A stretch of 55,412 bases of DNA from assembly GCA_001579985.1 (NCBI GenBank), contig LRSR01007533.1:1-55412 (forward strand), written 5' to 3'. Shown here piece after piece: positions 23,555 to 45,620 of this stretch. Both the position numbers and the translations under genes were made by a program. Below the pieces are notes generated by a model. The model was not told the DNA's origin. It worked only from the letters and a program-made list of their open reading frames with translations, and ran no database searches. This DNA comes from Hypsibius dujardini (Eukaryota > Tardigrada > Eutardigrada > Parachela > Hypsibiidae). How positions within the stretch are numbered: the first letter of the stretch is position 1; each line of letters begins with the position of its first letter.

Positions 23555-23930
23555 CAGCTGCGCCGAGGTTACTTTGAGGGTCGTTCTTTGGGTTGTGGTG
23601 GGCCGTAGGAGTAAAACGTGTCAATCAAGCTTTGATTGATTTAGGTCACATTACTGCACATATCTTAAGCATTCTGTTGTCGTTTTGATTTCCGAGCGCT
23701 GTCCTCTGCATTATATTGCACTTTCTTCACGATTTCGTTGTCAATATTATTGAATTGATTTGTCATGAGCATTCTACCACCTAGGACTTACGCGCCGCGA
23801 AAGAAAAGCGCGGTGCATTTTTCTGTTGAGCAATAAATCAGTCAACAACTAGACAAATCAAATGTGTGATTGTCCCACACGGCCCGCCAGAACCCAAACA
23901 ACGACCCGCAAAGTAACCTCAGCACAGCTG
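23555..23930. mobile_element. inverted-repeat MITE-like element with ~52-bp arms
   Basis: The left arm, 23555-23606, and the right arm, 23879-23930, are inverted copies that match at about 45 of 51 compared positions. The shared core includes GAGGTTACTTTG and the arms end inward with GGGCCGT. The interior is about 270 bp with no coding frame. I did not find a convincing target duplication, so the exact outer ends and superfamily are open. Confidence 0.7.
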
Positions 23931-24182
23931 TATAAGAACATACTGAAATGCCACATAACGCTTCCTATTCGATTCTGGAAGTTGACGCCAAAGAAGCGAG
24001 TGGAATAGAATATTCTTCTTGAGTTCAAGCATGACTAATCACATTTCCGTCCTCATTGTTCCTTTTGCTCCGTTCGTTCCTTTCCACGCCAACAGCCCTA
24101 TTAGGTCGCGCAACCGCCGCTCGCCGTACGTACACACTGGTCTTCCAACCAGCAAAAGATGGGGAGCAGCTGCCCCCCTTTT

Positions 24183-24590
24183 GGGCTTAGGCTCCAAGTC
24201 CTCTCCCCTTCCCCCTTCTTGTCCCCTCCATTTTCGGTTTTTTTCATGTCGATCGTTGTTCCCTAACTTGATAAATTGAACAATGATTGTTTTAGAATTC
24301 TTTAAGTTTCCTTTTCTCAAAAAATTGAAACCCTAAATATTGGTCCCGGCCCGCACGAGTTTTCAGCGAAAAAAACAAAACGCCCCGTTTTTGTTGACCC
24401 CTTCAGTTTTGGTCACACCATTTACTTTACCAATGTCTAATTTCGGGGTTTATACCTGGAAATTGAGGAAAAAATGGGCTTTCCAAAATTATCAAGTCTG
24501 CTATATTCACTCAAAGGAACATAGGTTAACACTCGTAAACCAAATATAGCCAAAAAAGGGAAAGGGGATGGGGAGTTGTAAACTAAGCCC
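24183..24590. mobile_element. solo copy of the inner hAT-like MITE
   Basis: It starts GGGCTTAGGCTCCAAGTCC and ends TTGTAAACTAAGCCC. Internally it is the reverse orientation of the nested copies at 4021 and 7461; for example, the block around 'cactcgtaaaccaaatat' is antisense to 'tatttggttttacgagtg'. It shows the inner element moves independently of the outer one. The flanking 8-mers do not match well. Confidence 0.75.
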
Positions 24591-25019
24591 CCTGTTGACG
24601 GCACAGACAGGCTTGCCCCCCCCCCGCCCTTTTGCCGGGACCCCAAATTTTTTTTAAATCTTTTCTGAAAATGCTGCAAACAAAATTTGAAAAGTGTCAT
24701 ATTTTGGCCAAGTTGAACCTCCTGTCCCACCCCCTTTACGTAACTTAGGCATCCACCCGGGCACATCACTGCGTACGTAATATTTTTTCGTACTGCGCAG
24801 TGCATGAGTGCATGACACAACAGTCTTCTTGTAATGCGTAGTGCAATGTCCATGAACAACGTACAGTAGGACAAGCCTGGCGTTGATTGCACTCTTGACG
24901 AAAAATCCTTTGCGTGGTTTTTGTGTATTTTCCCCCTCAATATTTAATTCCTTCCATTCCCGTTTGCACCACGAGTTATACAGTTATAGTTTTTATCGTT
25001 TAAACCCCCGCCAAAAGAA

Positions 25020-27219
25020 ATGGCACTTCAGAATGTTGTCTGGAAAGCGTTGGAGCTCTTCTCCCACCCACCGGAACAGCAAGATATCCGCAACAACCGT
25101 GCCTTCTCTGCGGAACTGTCCCACCTCATTCACCTGCTATCCGGCCTCCAACTCACCGACCTCAGACTGACCCCGGAGAAAATGGAATGGCTAAAATCGG
25201 CCGGTCACGCTCCCGTCTGGTACATGTCCATCGTGGACGCACAAGACGACCAAATGCTCGACAGCGAAGACGAGGACCAAGAAGATGAAAAAGATGCTAA
25301 TAATGATGAATCTTCACTGGAGAAGGCGCCTGCAAGTGTGATGACGGTGGCGGCGTTCGCGGTGAAGCCGGGCGCACGTCTGCCCATCCATGATCATCCC
25401 AAAATGTACGGATTGCTGAAGGTAGTGCATGGGGAAGCGACGGTGCAGTCGTATTCCTCGGTGAGATGCCTGGCCGGTACTCCGCCGGAAGGACACTCCA
25501 TGCCGCAGTTGATGGCTGAGAAGCATGAGGTACGGGTATTAGTGATGAACGATGTGATCTTTCCAGAGCAGCAAGTGCTGCGTTCTTGGACGAGTTTGTT
25601 CTTGGTGCGAATTCCATACAAGTAAAGCGTTGAGTTAATCGTTCAATCAATGGATTGCTGACATGAGTTAAAGTTGCTTGGTAACGCGCCGTACGGTGAT
25701 TCGGAATTTTATTCCATTTTCCAGATAGTTGGATAACTTGGAATTGGATTGGATTGGATTGGATTGGATCAATTGTCCTAAATGTCAGTCACAAATTGTG
25801 ATAGACTGAACTGAATTGAGATTGATTTGATTGTGGTTCATTAATTGATTGATTGATTGATTGATTGATTGATAAATTGATTGTCACAATCACTCATTAA
25901 GCACAAAGGCATGTGCTGCCTACCCTCTGAATTTTTAACATCCCCGTAAGCCCACTTTTTTGCGATTATCGGTTTGTGCCTGTAGGCACAATCTTTGACG
26001 CTTCTGCGTGTGTCTGTCTGTATGCAAAAAAATTTCTTAATTGATAATCAAGTTACCGTTTAATTGATCAGCTATTAGTTTAGCTACTTCTTAATTAATT
26101 CTTTAGTAATTGGTTCAACAGAGCCCAGACAAATGCTTACAGGCACCGCTTCTGGAACACACTTAGGTGCTTATAGGCACAGCTGTTAATTTGATTCAAT
26201 TTAGAATGATGAGACCGTTACACACCTGCGACGATGTTAATTGTTATCTTAATTTAAAACATGTATCATGTTAAATCATTTTTAATTTTATTTGAGTCCG
26301 TTTTTAGTTAAGCGCTGCTGATGTTTTATTTAATGTTAATTCGACAATTGGAAGTTTAATTATCAGATGAAGTTCATATAGTACCTATGTCTGCGCTGAT
26401 AGGACGCACATTTTTGGGTCAGAAATACGTTTTGCGGATTAGTTAGCACTGATTCCGAGTTAGCTTGTGGTCAGTCCTATTACATTACATTTATTATTTT
26501 TTGCGCACGTGAGGTCTAGTATACTGTATCTAGTAATACGCGAAAAAAAGGTTGATGTGAGTGTACGGGTGCGTACTAATTCATTGTACGCATTCCGTTT
26601 TGCAGGTAACGGTAGTGACGGCGCGGTCTGATCCGTTACTCCTTCACAAAAACCACCAGGACATCCACGAAATTGTCAACAACAGCGAGACGACCGTTTG
26701 CCTCTTTATCGACATTTTATCGCCGCCTTACCATTTTCGTCTGCCGGACAGCAGCGACACTAGACATGGGCATCGCTACATCACCTACTACCGCGAACTA
26801 GGGCCCGCCTCCCCGGCAGTCTGTCCGACCGGTAAACACTCAAGTGTTTTGTCTTTTCCATAAGTACATTCTTTTCTTTTTATTAGTATATTTAGATCTT
26901 TTTCATAAACTTAGATCCTGCTTTATTTACTTTAATATCTGATTTATTTATTTATCTTTGATTTATTTAGATCTTTGTTATATAATAATATCTTTTTTGT
27001 ATTACAGTTTTCGTACTAGTATATTATATTTCGCTTACAGGGGCCGACAAGGTATACGTGATCTTAGAGGGAATTAAGTGCCCGAAGGAGTACAAAACTC
27101 AACACATTGCCTACACAGGACCATCCCTGATCAAGGAACAGGCGACTCATCAGAGAGAACGCAATGCTGTTGCGATGATGAATGAAGGAGGAATGAATGA
27201 AGAAGCCCTCGAGAAATAA
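25020..27219 (+). CDS. ADO: 2-aminoethanethiol (cysteamine) dioxygenase
   Basis: This is a non-haem iron thiol dioxygenase. The family oxidises cysteamine to hypotaurine and N-terminal cysteines of proteins, making it an oxygen sensor feeding the Arg/N-degron pathway. Exons 25020-25529, 26606-26831 and 27041-27219 total 915 nt, or 304 aa, all in phase. The cupin signature LPIHDHPKMYGLLKVVHGEA supplies iron ligands His124 and His126. The third ligand is His191 in NHQDIHEI, the family's usual spacing. Then come LFIDILSPPY and HRYITYYREL, the typical C-terminal core. An acidic insert rich in D and E (about residues 80-102) interrupts the region before the cupin core and is unusual in my knowledge of the family. 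The C-terminus is extended past the usual end by about 30 polar residues. The donor ending exon 1 (GAG|GTACGG) is chosen by phase and homology. Confidence 0.93.
25738..25885. repeat. GGATT/GATT simple repeat in ADO intron 1
   Basis: Consecutive ggatt units near 25745-25770 are followed by seven or so gatt units near 25843-25873. These are common slippage repeats; shorter GATT runs recur near 14080-14110 and 52790-52850. Confidence 0.8.
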
Positions 27220-28147
27220 TGATCAAATTTGATCCATTTGTGGCCTTCCGCGGTTTGGGTCATTTCGGTAATTACTGATTGCTGATTACGATTACCGTAC
27301 CTTGCACATTTCATCATTTCGTATTCCTATGGCTTGTAGATACGCATTGTGTTAATCAATGATGATAAGACAGAATTGGCACAACTATATTCTACATTAA
27401 AAATTGCCAAGAAATTTATATTTCGGGAATAGTCATACGGAAATGATTACTGACTAGCCCAAGTCACTGTACTTACTGCCGCAATTTTAACCTTATGGTA
27501 TACTATTAAATAATACTGCATACCCTTCTCGATATTTGCATTTACTGTTGTGTCGTACTTGCAAATTTACCAGCCATATGCTACTAATTACGACCATTCA
27601 GCTTCAGAAATATATAATTTTGATATATTCTATCGATAACTTACCACCATGTGTAGCAGAAAGAAAATTTAAGAGCCATGTACAAAAAATGTACAAGTAG
27701 TATGTAATTGGACGTAAATTTAAACTGAGAGTGGGACGGGAATTTACGATCACAGCCACGGGTGTGGGGTACCGAGTACAGTGTAGTGTAACAGCTATTC
27801 CAACAGTAAAAATAGATCAAAATTAATTCCACCAAGAAAGTGTACTTGCGTATTTATGCTCAGAAAAATATTTAAATACCAAAACTGTCGCAGTAAAAAA
27901 AAATTGTCGCAGACATATAATTGTTGTTGAGCGAACAAGGCTCTTGTAAGGTAGACGAGAAAAAGTTGTGCTGCCGTTCTTTCAAATCTTCACCATCCTT
28001 TCCTTGTACGTAACACCGGGTCCGCGTGTGCTAATTTTTGTTGAATATAGATATTCACCGTCAATCCCTCATCTGCCCTCAATCCGTCTCACGCAGTTGC
28101 CCAATCAATCGTCGGTCCGAATTGTGCTCCGAGCCAAAAGAGTATAT
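27220..28147. other. convergent 3' regions of ADO and Egr
   Basis: AT-rich DNA between two convergent genes. It should hold both 3' UTRs. ATTAAA-type words occur near 27395 and 27504 on the plus strand, but none can be assigned as the cleavage signal. No coding exon seen. Confidence 0.4.
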
Positions 28148-37767
<9,620 letters not shown>

Positions 37768-37801
37768 TCCATCGAAGCGGGTCCGCAGCTGAAAGGAACA
37801 C

Positions 37802-38250
37802 GTCAAAAAGAGGGTGAAATGTGGCAAAATCTGTGAAAAAATTGACAAAATGTTTGTAGAAAAAATGTTCGCAAATGGGAATAAAAAAATTCAGCCCATT
37901 ATACTATTTTTTTGGATGTGAGTGAGATATGAGATTAGATTGCATTTGTGTGTGCATGGGGAACAAGCTTAGTGGGTGACAAAAGTTGTAACTGGTTCTC
38001 ATACTTCGACAGCCGAAAAAAACAAGTCGAAAAGAGGGTACAAAGGTTAAACCGCTCAAAATGGCGCAGAAATGTTCGGAGAAAAAAGGTCGCGAATTGG
38101 AATAAATAAAATCCAGTGGATCATATTAATTTTTCGGGTGTGTGTGAGATATGAGATGAGATTGTGAGGGGTGTTTGAGTTTCTGTGTGTGTAGGGAAAC
38201 GTTTGGTGGGTGACAAAAGTTGTAATTGGTTCTCATACTTCAGCCAGCGC
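37802..38250. repeat. ~225-bp tandem duplication upstream of the Egr first exon
   Basis: Unit 1 (37802-38026) and unit 2 (38027-38250) share, in order, 'aaaagagggt', 'aaatgttcg', 'gaataaa', 'gtgagatatgaga', 'gggtgacaaaagttgtaa' and 'tggttctcatacttc'. They are diverged but collinear. In the Egr orientation the array lies directly 5' of the first recognised coding exon. Confidence 0.8.
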
Positions 38251-38768
38251 GATGCGTATGGGTAGACGGTATGTGTGTGTGTGTGCAACCGGAACGATCG
38301 CATACATATTTTTGCGTGGACAGCGCGTTTTTACTACGGACTGCGCTGGTGGACCGGTTTTCAGCGCCATTTCAGGTGACTGACCACCCCCACCCACCCC
38401 GACCCCATATGCATAAAGGTGTCGTGTTACAGCCGCATATACTGTACGCATTTATGTATGTCCACAGTCCACACTCACACCCCACGCCGCCTCCGTGACG
38501 GACTATACCGGCGCGCGCGCGTTAAGCCCACAACTTTTTTGTGACTCTCCGCGCATTGGTAGTAGAGATAGAGTAAGAGAGAGAAAGAGAGAGACGCGAT
38601 ATTGCGACATTATTTTTTGGGCTGTCCTCGTCTCGGTTTTGTGGCTTGCCAGGCAGGCACAGGTACATTGACCGTATAGATGCCACTGTATACTGACGAG
38701 GCCTTTGACCTACATACTCCCAAATCATCCCGTCTTTAGCCAGAATTTAGTTTGGTATTGACCGGCGT

Positions 38769-39705
38769 CAGGGGCTTGATTAGGGTCCCTATAAGTTGGA
38801 ACTAGAACGCTATATGGTAGAGCTAAGGGGTGGACAAAGGGGCAAACGTTTTTTTCGAAACTTGAACGCAAAATTCTGCCTTTTGTTCCTGATCATTTTG
38901 AAGCATGTGGGTATGTGGAGGTTTGGTTTCCAAAGGGCTTCGGGATTTATGACATTTAGAAAAATTTCAGTTTTTCTATCAAATGTGTGATATTTTGGGA
39001 TTCAATATACGCTCGCGAGTAATCACTGCAAATGGAAGATTAAAATATTTGAGAAGTGTTCAAATTTGATAGAATATGGAAATTTTTCAAAACAATTTGA
39101 AATCCCGGGGCGCCTTGAAAATCAGACCTCTACAACTCCACAAGTTTTAAAATATCAGGGAAAAAGGGCCGATTTTTGGGTTCAATTTCGCAAAACATGC
39201 ATTTTGCCCCTTTGCCCAGCCCCTAGCCTCATCGTGAGAGGTCTACATTTCGACTTGTAAAGACTACAAACGAGGTCTTATCTACAAGTCTCCCTCCTCT
39301 TCACCTTCCCGCTTTTTGTTCCCTGTTGCTTTTACAAGTGCTAACCAAGGTCCCTTTGAGGCATCATAAAAAAATTGAGAACTTTGGAAAACCCAAGTTT
39401 TCCTCAATCTTTTAACGTAAAAACCCCCGAGATTTGGACATTCGTCAAATAAATGGTGTAGTGATAACCTGAGAGTGGAGATAAAAGTGAGCGTTTTAGT
39501 TTTTAACTCCGCACTCGCTCGGGCAATGTCCAATATTTTGGATTTGAACATTCTTGTGATGAGGGAACAATAAGGATTCTAAAACAAAATCCACATTTTA
39601 TCGAATTAGAGAATATTGTTTAGCATGGAAAAATAGAAAAGGGGAGGGGACGAACAGGGGAAGGGGATGGGGTAGTTGCAGCCTCAAGTCCTAAACGAGC
39701 CTTTG
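38769..39705. mobile_element. non-autonomous hAT-like element, copy 3 (with nested MITE)
   Basis: The left end is CAGGGGCTTGATTAGGG and the right end CCTAAACGAGCCTTTG. The flanking 8-mers accggcgt (38761-38768) and actggcat (39706-39713) match at 6 of 8, both differences being transitions. The internal sequence is collinear with copies 1 and 2. Confidence 0.83.
39275..39691. mobile_element. inner hAT-like MITE nested in copy 3
   Basis: It begins GTCTTATCTACAAGTC and ends GTTGCAGCCTCAAGTCC. It is flanked by caaacgag (39267-39274) and taaacgag (39692-39699), matching at 7 of 8. The insertion point is just inside the right terminus of the outer element, unlike in copy 2. Confidence 0.72.
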
Positions 39706-39991
39706 ACTGGCATTAGCTAAACCTTTTTTCCTAGGGTGGAGCTATTGTATGTGTACTTTTAGAAAAGGACTAGGATTGTGGGCGTAGTTTTCGCAGATTG
39801 GCTCATAGCTTCGCCCCTTTACACCGGAAGAATAATTTGCTAATATGCCAATCGATTCCAAATTGAATTTTGAACATGATCATGCTAAGATATGTCAGGC
39901 TTATTTGGGTGAAATTTATATCGTTAAATACGGACAAGCAGTGACCCTCCACTATGGCGGGATATTGTTTAAGTTATGGTTATAGCAAAGC

Positions 39992-40221
39992 CCGGATAGG
40001 AATTCATGTAGATCCTTAATCCTTGTATATCAAATATGAGGTAGCGCCGAAAGTATTACATCGCACTGCACGTGGGCAAAACTGACCTGAGCGAGCATAA
40101 ACAACTGTACCGAACATCAGTTAAGATGTCCCGGACATCTGAAATGAATAATCGTTACAATTACCTTCGGCGCTATATCATACTTGATAATACCCAAAGA
40201 ATTACTTAAATTCCTATCCGG
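39992..40221. mobile_element. inverted-repeat MITE-like element, ~230 bp
   Basis: The outer ends are CCGGATAGGAATT and AATTCCTATCCGG, perfect inverse copies. The arms continue for about 70 bp with small gaps, including an inward TAGCGCCGAA on each side. No coding frame. Confidence 0.75.
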
Positions 40222-43079
40222 CTACCGTCTTGGTGTTTTCGGCGCAGAATCCTGACAAACAATCATTCCCACCCGGATATTTTTCCTTAAGTCAGAGGTG
40301 ATAGCAAATGACTCACCGCCTCATATTACTGTTATCATCCGGGTACAGGCACAACATACTAGTGGTGTCGCGTATCGCACATACTGAAGACGGAAGGATG
40401 CTCAGAACGTGTACATGTGTGCTGAGCGATTACTCGCCACTTATCGGGCGTTCGACGCTCAACACCCTGCTCTCCCATTTTTCCCCTCAAGGTTTCCACA
40501 ACCTACTATTTCCATGTGTCAAACCTTGATTTTCAAGCAGTGTTATTAGTTCTGCAAACGGTCTGTGGAATTTCCAGCGTCCTAGTTTTGGAGCTATGTA
40601 TGTATGGTGATGCTTTCGGTGTTCTGCTTCACATAAACACGCACGCATGCACACAAATATACATGTACATACGGACATAACATATGCAGACATACGAATC
40701 GCTTGTGGCTCCCATATATCCTGGTCAAACGGTTCATGTGAGCCGGTTCCCTGACATGATCCTGTCTGATTGCGGATACTAACATCAACATTTTTCCTGT
40801 TACATCCTTTGAATTCTGTTATTTTGGATTAATTACTATTATGAATGGGCGATTGGTGTGACATAAAAATAATCTGTGGTCGTAAATTTGTTTTAAATGT
40901 TCCCATGAGTGACTGCCTTGAAATTGTGCGATCAACTACTTGTTTTTCGGCCTTACACCAATTTCAAGTCTGAACAAGAAAAAAATATTGTCACCGTCTG
41001 ATGATATATACTAACTAGATAACTTCTGCACTTTGGGATCTCTAGAGGTTGCTCTAACGAAAGAAAACTAGTTTTCAGAAACATTTGTTTGTTGCAGAAT
41101 AAAAACAGGTGAGTAATCGTTTGCCGCCCCTCACTTTGAGGCATTATAATCTAAGTGCCAATTCAAATCTCTTCGAAATATTTTTTAATTTAGATCTAAA
41201 ACAGTATTAAAATAAAATAAAAATGTATCTCGCCGTTAAAGTTGAGCAAAGTTTTTCAGGTGATACGAGTATTTAAAAGTTGGGAAATTAGTGAAAGATT
41301 CCATTTTTTTTCCATTTTCACTAAAAAAATCTGGATTTTTAGAACTACATCAAATACGATCTTATGGACACTCACCCATTCCAAATGTAATTTGGGGTCA
41401 GTTATCATCAGACAAAAAAAGTTTGAGGTCAGTGGGCGAAGCTATAGACTAAAACTGGACAGCTTCATGTCAAAATGGTCATTATTAAGTTTGTTCGAAA
41501 AACCACCAATTTCACAGTTAAGTGAAGGAAAAAGGAATTTCCCTGTCCTTTTCTATCTTTCAAATGTTGTCTGACTTTACCGGTGAAACAAATCAAATGA
41601 AAAATAGTCTTAAGGGATTCTGAATTCGGCACTTAAATAATGCTCGAAGTTAGGCTATGTACTGTATATGTGGCGTGCTTGTGTGCCCGCCTTTTGACAT
41701 GGATCCCAACACAAAAGGAAGATCCACTATAGGAGTATCTTGTATACACTTACAAGAAACCACGAGGGACCCAGCCATCCTCTTCTTCCACAGTCCACAT
41801 CATAAGCTTACACATTTCGCAAATTCACCGGGACCTTTTCTCAAATCAAGACGATGGTCGTCGTACAGGAATAAAGGTTATCGACACACTCTCACACACG
41901 CGCGCGCCGGTATGGCAGTAGTATAATTGAATCATCAAGTGTATTATGTGGTGTGTGTGTGGGAGAAGAGCCACGCATATAATATCCGGTTATTTTGGGT
42001 CGTGGCGCGATCAATGAATTTGAGTGGGCGCGCGAGACGATGATGAGTATATACGATGAGAAAGGGATCCAGAACTGAATGAATGGAAAGAACACACTAT
42101 ACTTCGCAATCTCAGACAATCTGTATAATGTCAACGCTAATCACAGGTTTATATTATGCAGTAGAACAAACGAAAAAAAAATCAACGCTCACGCGTCGCA
42201 AAGCGGCAAAACTGGAGCAGAGAAAAAATTCTCTTGCACAATTCAACGGAACCGCCAATCCGCTAAGAAAAATTGCTTTTATACACGAGGAAGTCATATT
42301 TCTCCAACGGTGGAATACATATTTATACATGGATGCGGCTTTCCGGAACATGTGCACGTATTCGAGGCGGCGCCCCATTACTTTTTGTTCTCACACGAGT
42401 GTATACGGTAAAAAGGCGGATCTTGATCTCTCCAGAGCATATACAAGCAAATATGTGTGTGTGTACTATCGATCGCATTTTTAGAGACAGACGCGCGGGC
42501 GGGAGAGAAATTATTATAATTCATTCTCATAAGGTGTCTACACATACAGGCAGGAACAAGTGTCTCTCCCCGCCGGCGGAGGTATGGCGTATAGCCTTCC
42601 GTCGTCCGGTGCAGACGTAGAACGGATGGGAATTTCGATGAATGAATCTTATGGTTGCGTATATATAAATATGGATTGTGGGTGTGGCGTATGCGATCCG
42701 ACACACGATGACGTCTGCCTGATCGTAATGTCTCTCACGTGTGAAAGATACTAGTACTCGTATGTGGGAAGTTGTGACTTTTGACCGGCCTCCTTTTTTC
42801 AAGGTAGCCTGAGACCGTGTGTATGTCTTCACACGTTTCTCTCCCTTGTGTGAATATGACTAAGTTTCGCTAGTAATCTACAGCGGTACCGCCCTCATTT
42901 CCATATCATAACAGATTGTAATTATACCAGAGAAGACGTATGATACTTTCCCCATTGCCTCACACGGGGAAACTTGTCAGAATAAAACCGCCTTTTCATG
43001 TGTCTCGGCCATCAATGTGGAAAAGTATGTTTGCTCTGCTGTTCCGTATCTCTGTGAAAAGTAGGAGTGGTAAAAAATT

Positions 43080-43320
43080 ATTTTGTCAACTTATTAGTTT
43101 TGTAGTAAACTACAAATTAATTACTCAAAGATTTTTAGTTTATTTTCTTTTAGTAACTAAAATGTTAGTCTAGTTTTAGTTGAAATTAAATTGCTAAAAA
43201 AATTTGTAGTGTTTGGTGATTAAAAATTTTAGTTTAGTGTTTTTTTAGTCAACTACAAAAACGCCGAGAAATTAGTAACCAAAAGTTTTAGTTGTTTTAA
43301 TTTATTTTTTGTTAGCTTGG
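43080..43320. repeat. degenerate ACTAAA/TTTAGT-rich tract
   Basis: Words such as ttttagttt, aactaaaa and ttagtaac recur in AT-rich text, like the tracts near the MCT genes. Confidence 0.5.
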
Positions 43321-45259
43321 CTTTGTCGTCCCTACTCAAAAGTGCAAAGCTTAATTTCTTATATTAAAAAATTAACGTAAATTTGTAAATCCTAAATGTC
43401 CCCATTTAAATCCGCTTCCGGAATTAAAATTGCTGCGTGCGCGCTCGCGGCGCTCCTTGATATCGCTCCGGGTCTATGGCTTCACAGGCAAACAGTAATA
43501 ATGTATGAAACACATGTTCATCCCTTGTGCTCTTGTACAAATACTGTACGTTTAGTGCACTTAAACAGTCTAAAGCTTGTGTGACCTTTAATTCGCGTGT
43601 CTCTCTGGGTGACTTCTCTCCTAAACACTTGACAACAAGGGTGCGAGTGAGTAGAGAGCCCACCCAACCTTCCCCGGGATCAGGAAGGCTAGAAAAGAAG
43701 CGGAATGGATAATGTGTCTGTGTCCTTGAATCAGAGTGTCCCGGTGATGGGGTCGCTGACTCTCACAACCGGGATAAATGAGGTTACTCGATCATCACCG
43801 AATACTTAAACGCCGGCCTATGTAAGCCACCTGTGGATTTAGAGAACGAAAATCGGGCTTCTTATATTAATAATAATTCTGAAACTCTGAAATTCGGCTA
43901 CTTTGTCGCGCACTCTTAAACCATATCACATCTTATGTAGATAGCTCCGCTCCCGGATGTCCGAATAGCATTTGGCTGATGCCAATCGATTTAAAATTAA
44001 ATTTTAAATAGGTAAGTGTTAACATTTTATGTGTGTATTTATGGCATTTAAATAACTCGCCATTTTTACAGTGAAAATGAAGAAAACTGGAATTTTCGGG
44101 TCTTTCTTCAACTCTGAAATTTGGCCAAAAAACTCAGAGATACGCCAATGAAATAAATTTCATAAATTACCATTCAAATTGAACTGCTTTACAAAATATT
44201 TGGACACGTTTTGAAATCCCTTTCTGAAAATCGCCCTTAGTTAGACCGAGGGATATTTTATGTCAAGTTTAGTGCAACTAAAACTACGGAATTATAGCAA
44301 AGCTATTTTAAGTAATTTAAAAGCAGCTTTGTTTATGTACAGCCATTATGACGGATGGCTGTTTTAATGTAGTACAATGTCGAAATGTTCAATTGTTAAT
44401 TTAGTTATGAGTTTAACATTTCTACTTAACTTAAGCTAGGCTTATGGTCAGCGCTAAATCTGTTCTCTCGTCCCGTGGCCTTTGGCTTGGAGAGTGTGGC
44501 GCAGACAATGCGAGCGATCATGCTAGTTATAACAAAATTAAAAGGGCTGGGCAATATCTAATAATCAGTCCCGCAAGTAAAGTAAATCTGCAATTTTTGT
44601 TGGCACTCAGCGTCCCAATTAAGAAAATACCTGGGGTAGGCCTAAAGCAGACATCAATTGCAAGCCTGCCCAAGTCAAATTGGATGAGATGGTGCCGGAA
44701 AAAGAACAACTTTTCCGACGAATATCTGAAGCATTTTTAGATAAAGTAATAATGCGTCTTGAACGGGTATCTAAGATTGAGGAGGAGAATTTGACAGGCT
44801 TCCCACTCTCCCCCGGATTAGAACTAACCGTCATATTTTTACCGAGAAATTTAAAGGAGGGAGGTCTCTACCAGTCTTAAGTACGGCGCGCCACAATCCC
44901 GTGTTGGCGATTATCTTCATAAAATCCGGCCGGCCATGCCGTGTAGGATAATTACCCCTGCTGCTGCATATTTGTTCCTCGGCAGTCCCCATTGATTAAA
45001 AATTCTACACCACAACTTATACATACATATATTTATTCCCATTGCGGCCTTACGGTTCGGGAGCGCCCTGGGAATACCCATACGCAGGGTGCGTCTCAGT
45101 GACGTGTGGTGGCCAGCAGCGTCATAGCATATAATGCTGTGGTACCACGTACCTGCAATTACTATGACATACAGTAACCAAACATTCCCGTGAAAATTGA
45201 AGACCTCGGAAATTATTTTCGCGATTCTTCAAGCATTTTAATTGTCTCCATTAGGGAGG

Positions 45260-45620
45260 ACAAAACAAAAAAGTAAACTAAAACTTTAGTAAACAATTTC
45301 TTGCCTTTAGTTTTTAGTTTATTGAAAATACTAAACCAAAAGACTACACTAAAAATAACTAAAAATAAAAAACTACTATTAAATCTACTAATAAATAAAC
45401 TATTATTAAACTACTTATACTACTATTACTGCTATTTTTGAGGCACTATAAATGGGCAAAATTAAAGAAAGACTAAAATTATTTAATTTATTTGGACTTA
45501 AACGAGACTACAATACACATTTTAGTTTGTGAAAAAAAACTAATAACTAATTAAAGCGTTAGTAATTAATTTTTAGCTGACTAAAACAAATTAGTTGACA
45601 AATTTTTATTTTTACCGTTC
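45260..45620. repeat. degenerate ACTAAA/TTTAGT-rich tract
   Basis: It opens with 'aaagtaaactaaaactttag' and continues with many actaaa and ttagttt words. Same character as the other tracts; no coding content. Confidence 0.5.

Larger units (their letters stand above)
22962..25019. other. divergent intergenic region, MCT B and ADO promoters
   Basis: The two flanking genes are transcribed away from each other, so both promoters should lie here. A GGTGGCGGCG cluster with an A-rich lead at about 23440-23500 faintly resembles the upstream modules of MCT A and the relic unit. It also contains an inverted-repeat element at 23555-23930 and a solo copy of the inner MITE at 24183-24590. No gene was recognised. 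Confidence 0.5.

Noticed and set aside
24757-25019. Possible extra coding sequence directly before the ADO start
   Set aside because: Frames here are not in phase with the ADO protein, and the ATG at 25020 gives a normal N-terminus for the family.
44623-44880. Open plus-strand stretch with helix-like text (PEKEQLFRRISEAFLDKVIM)
   Set aside because: It has no ATG start, no matching partner exon and no family I recognise. A possible acceptor (aaagcag) precedes it, but one isolated frame is not enough to call a gene. A protein search of this frame would decide.
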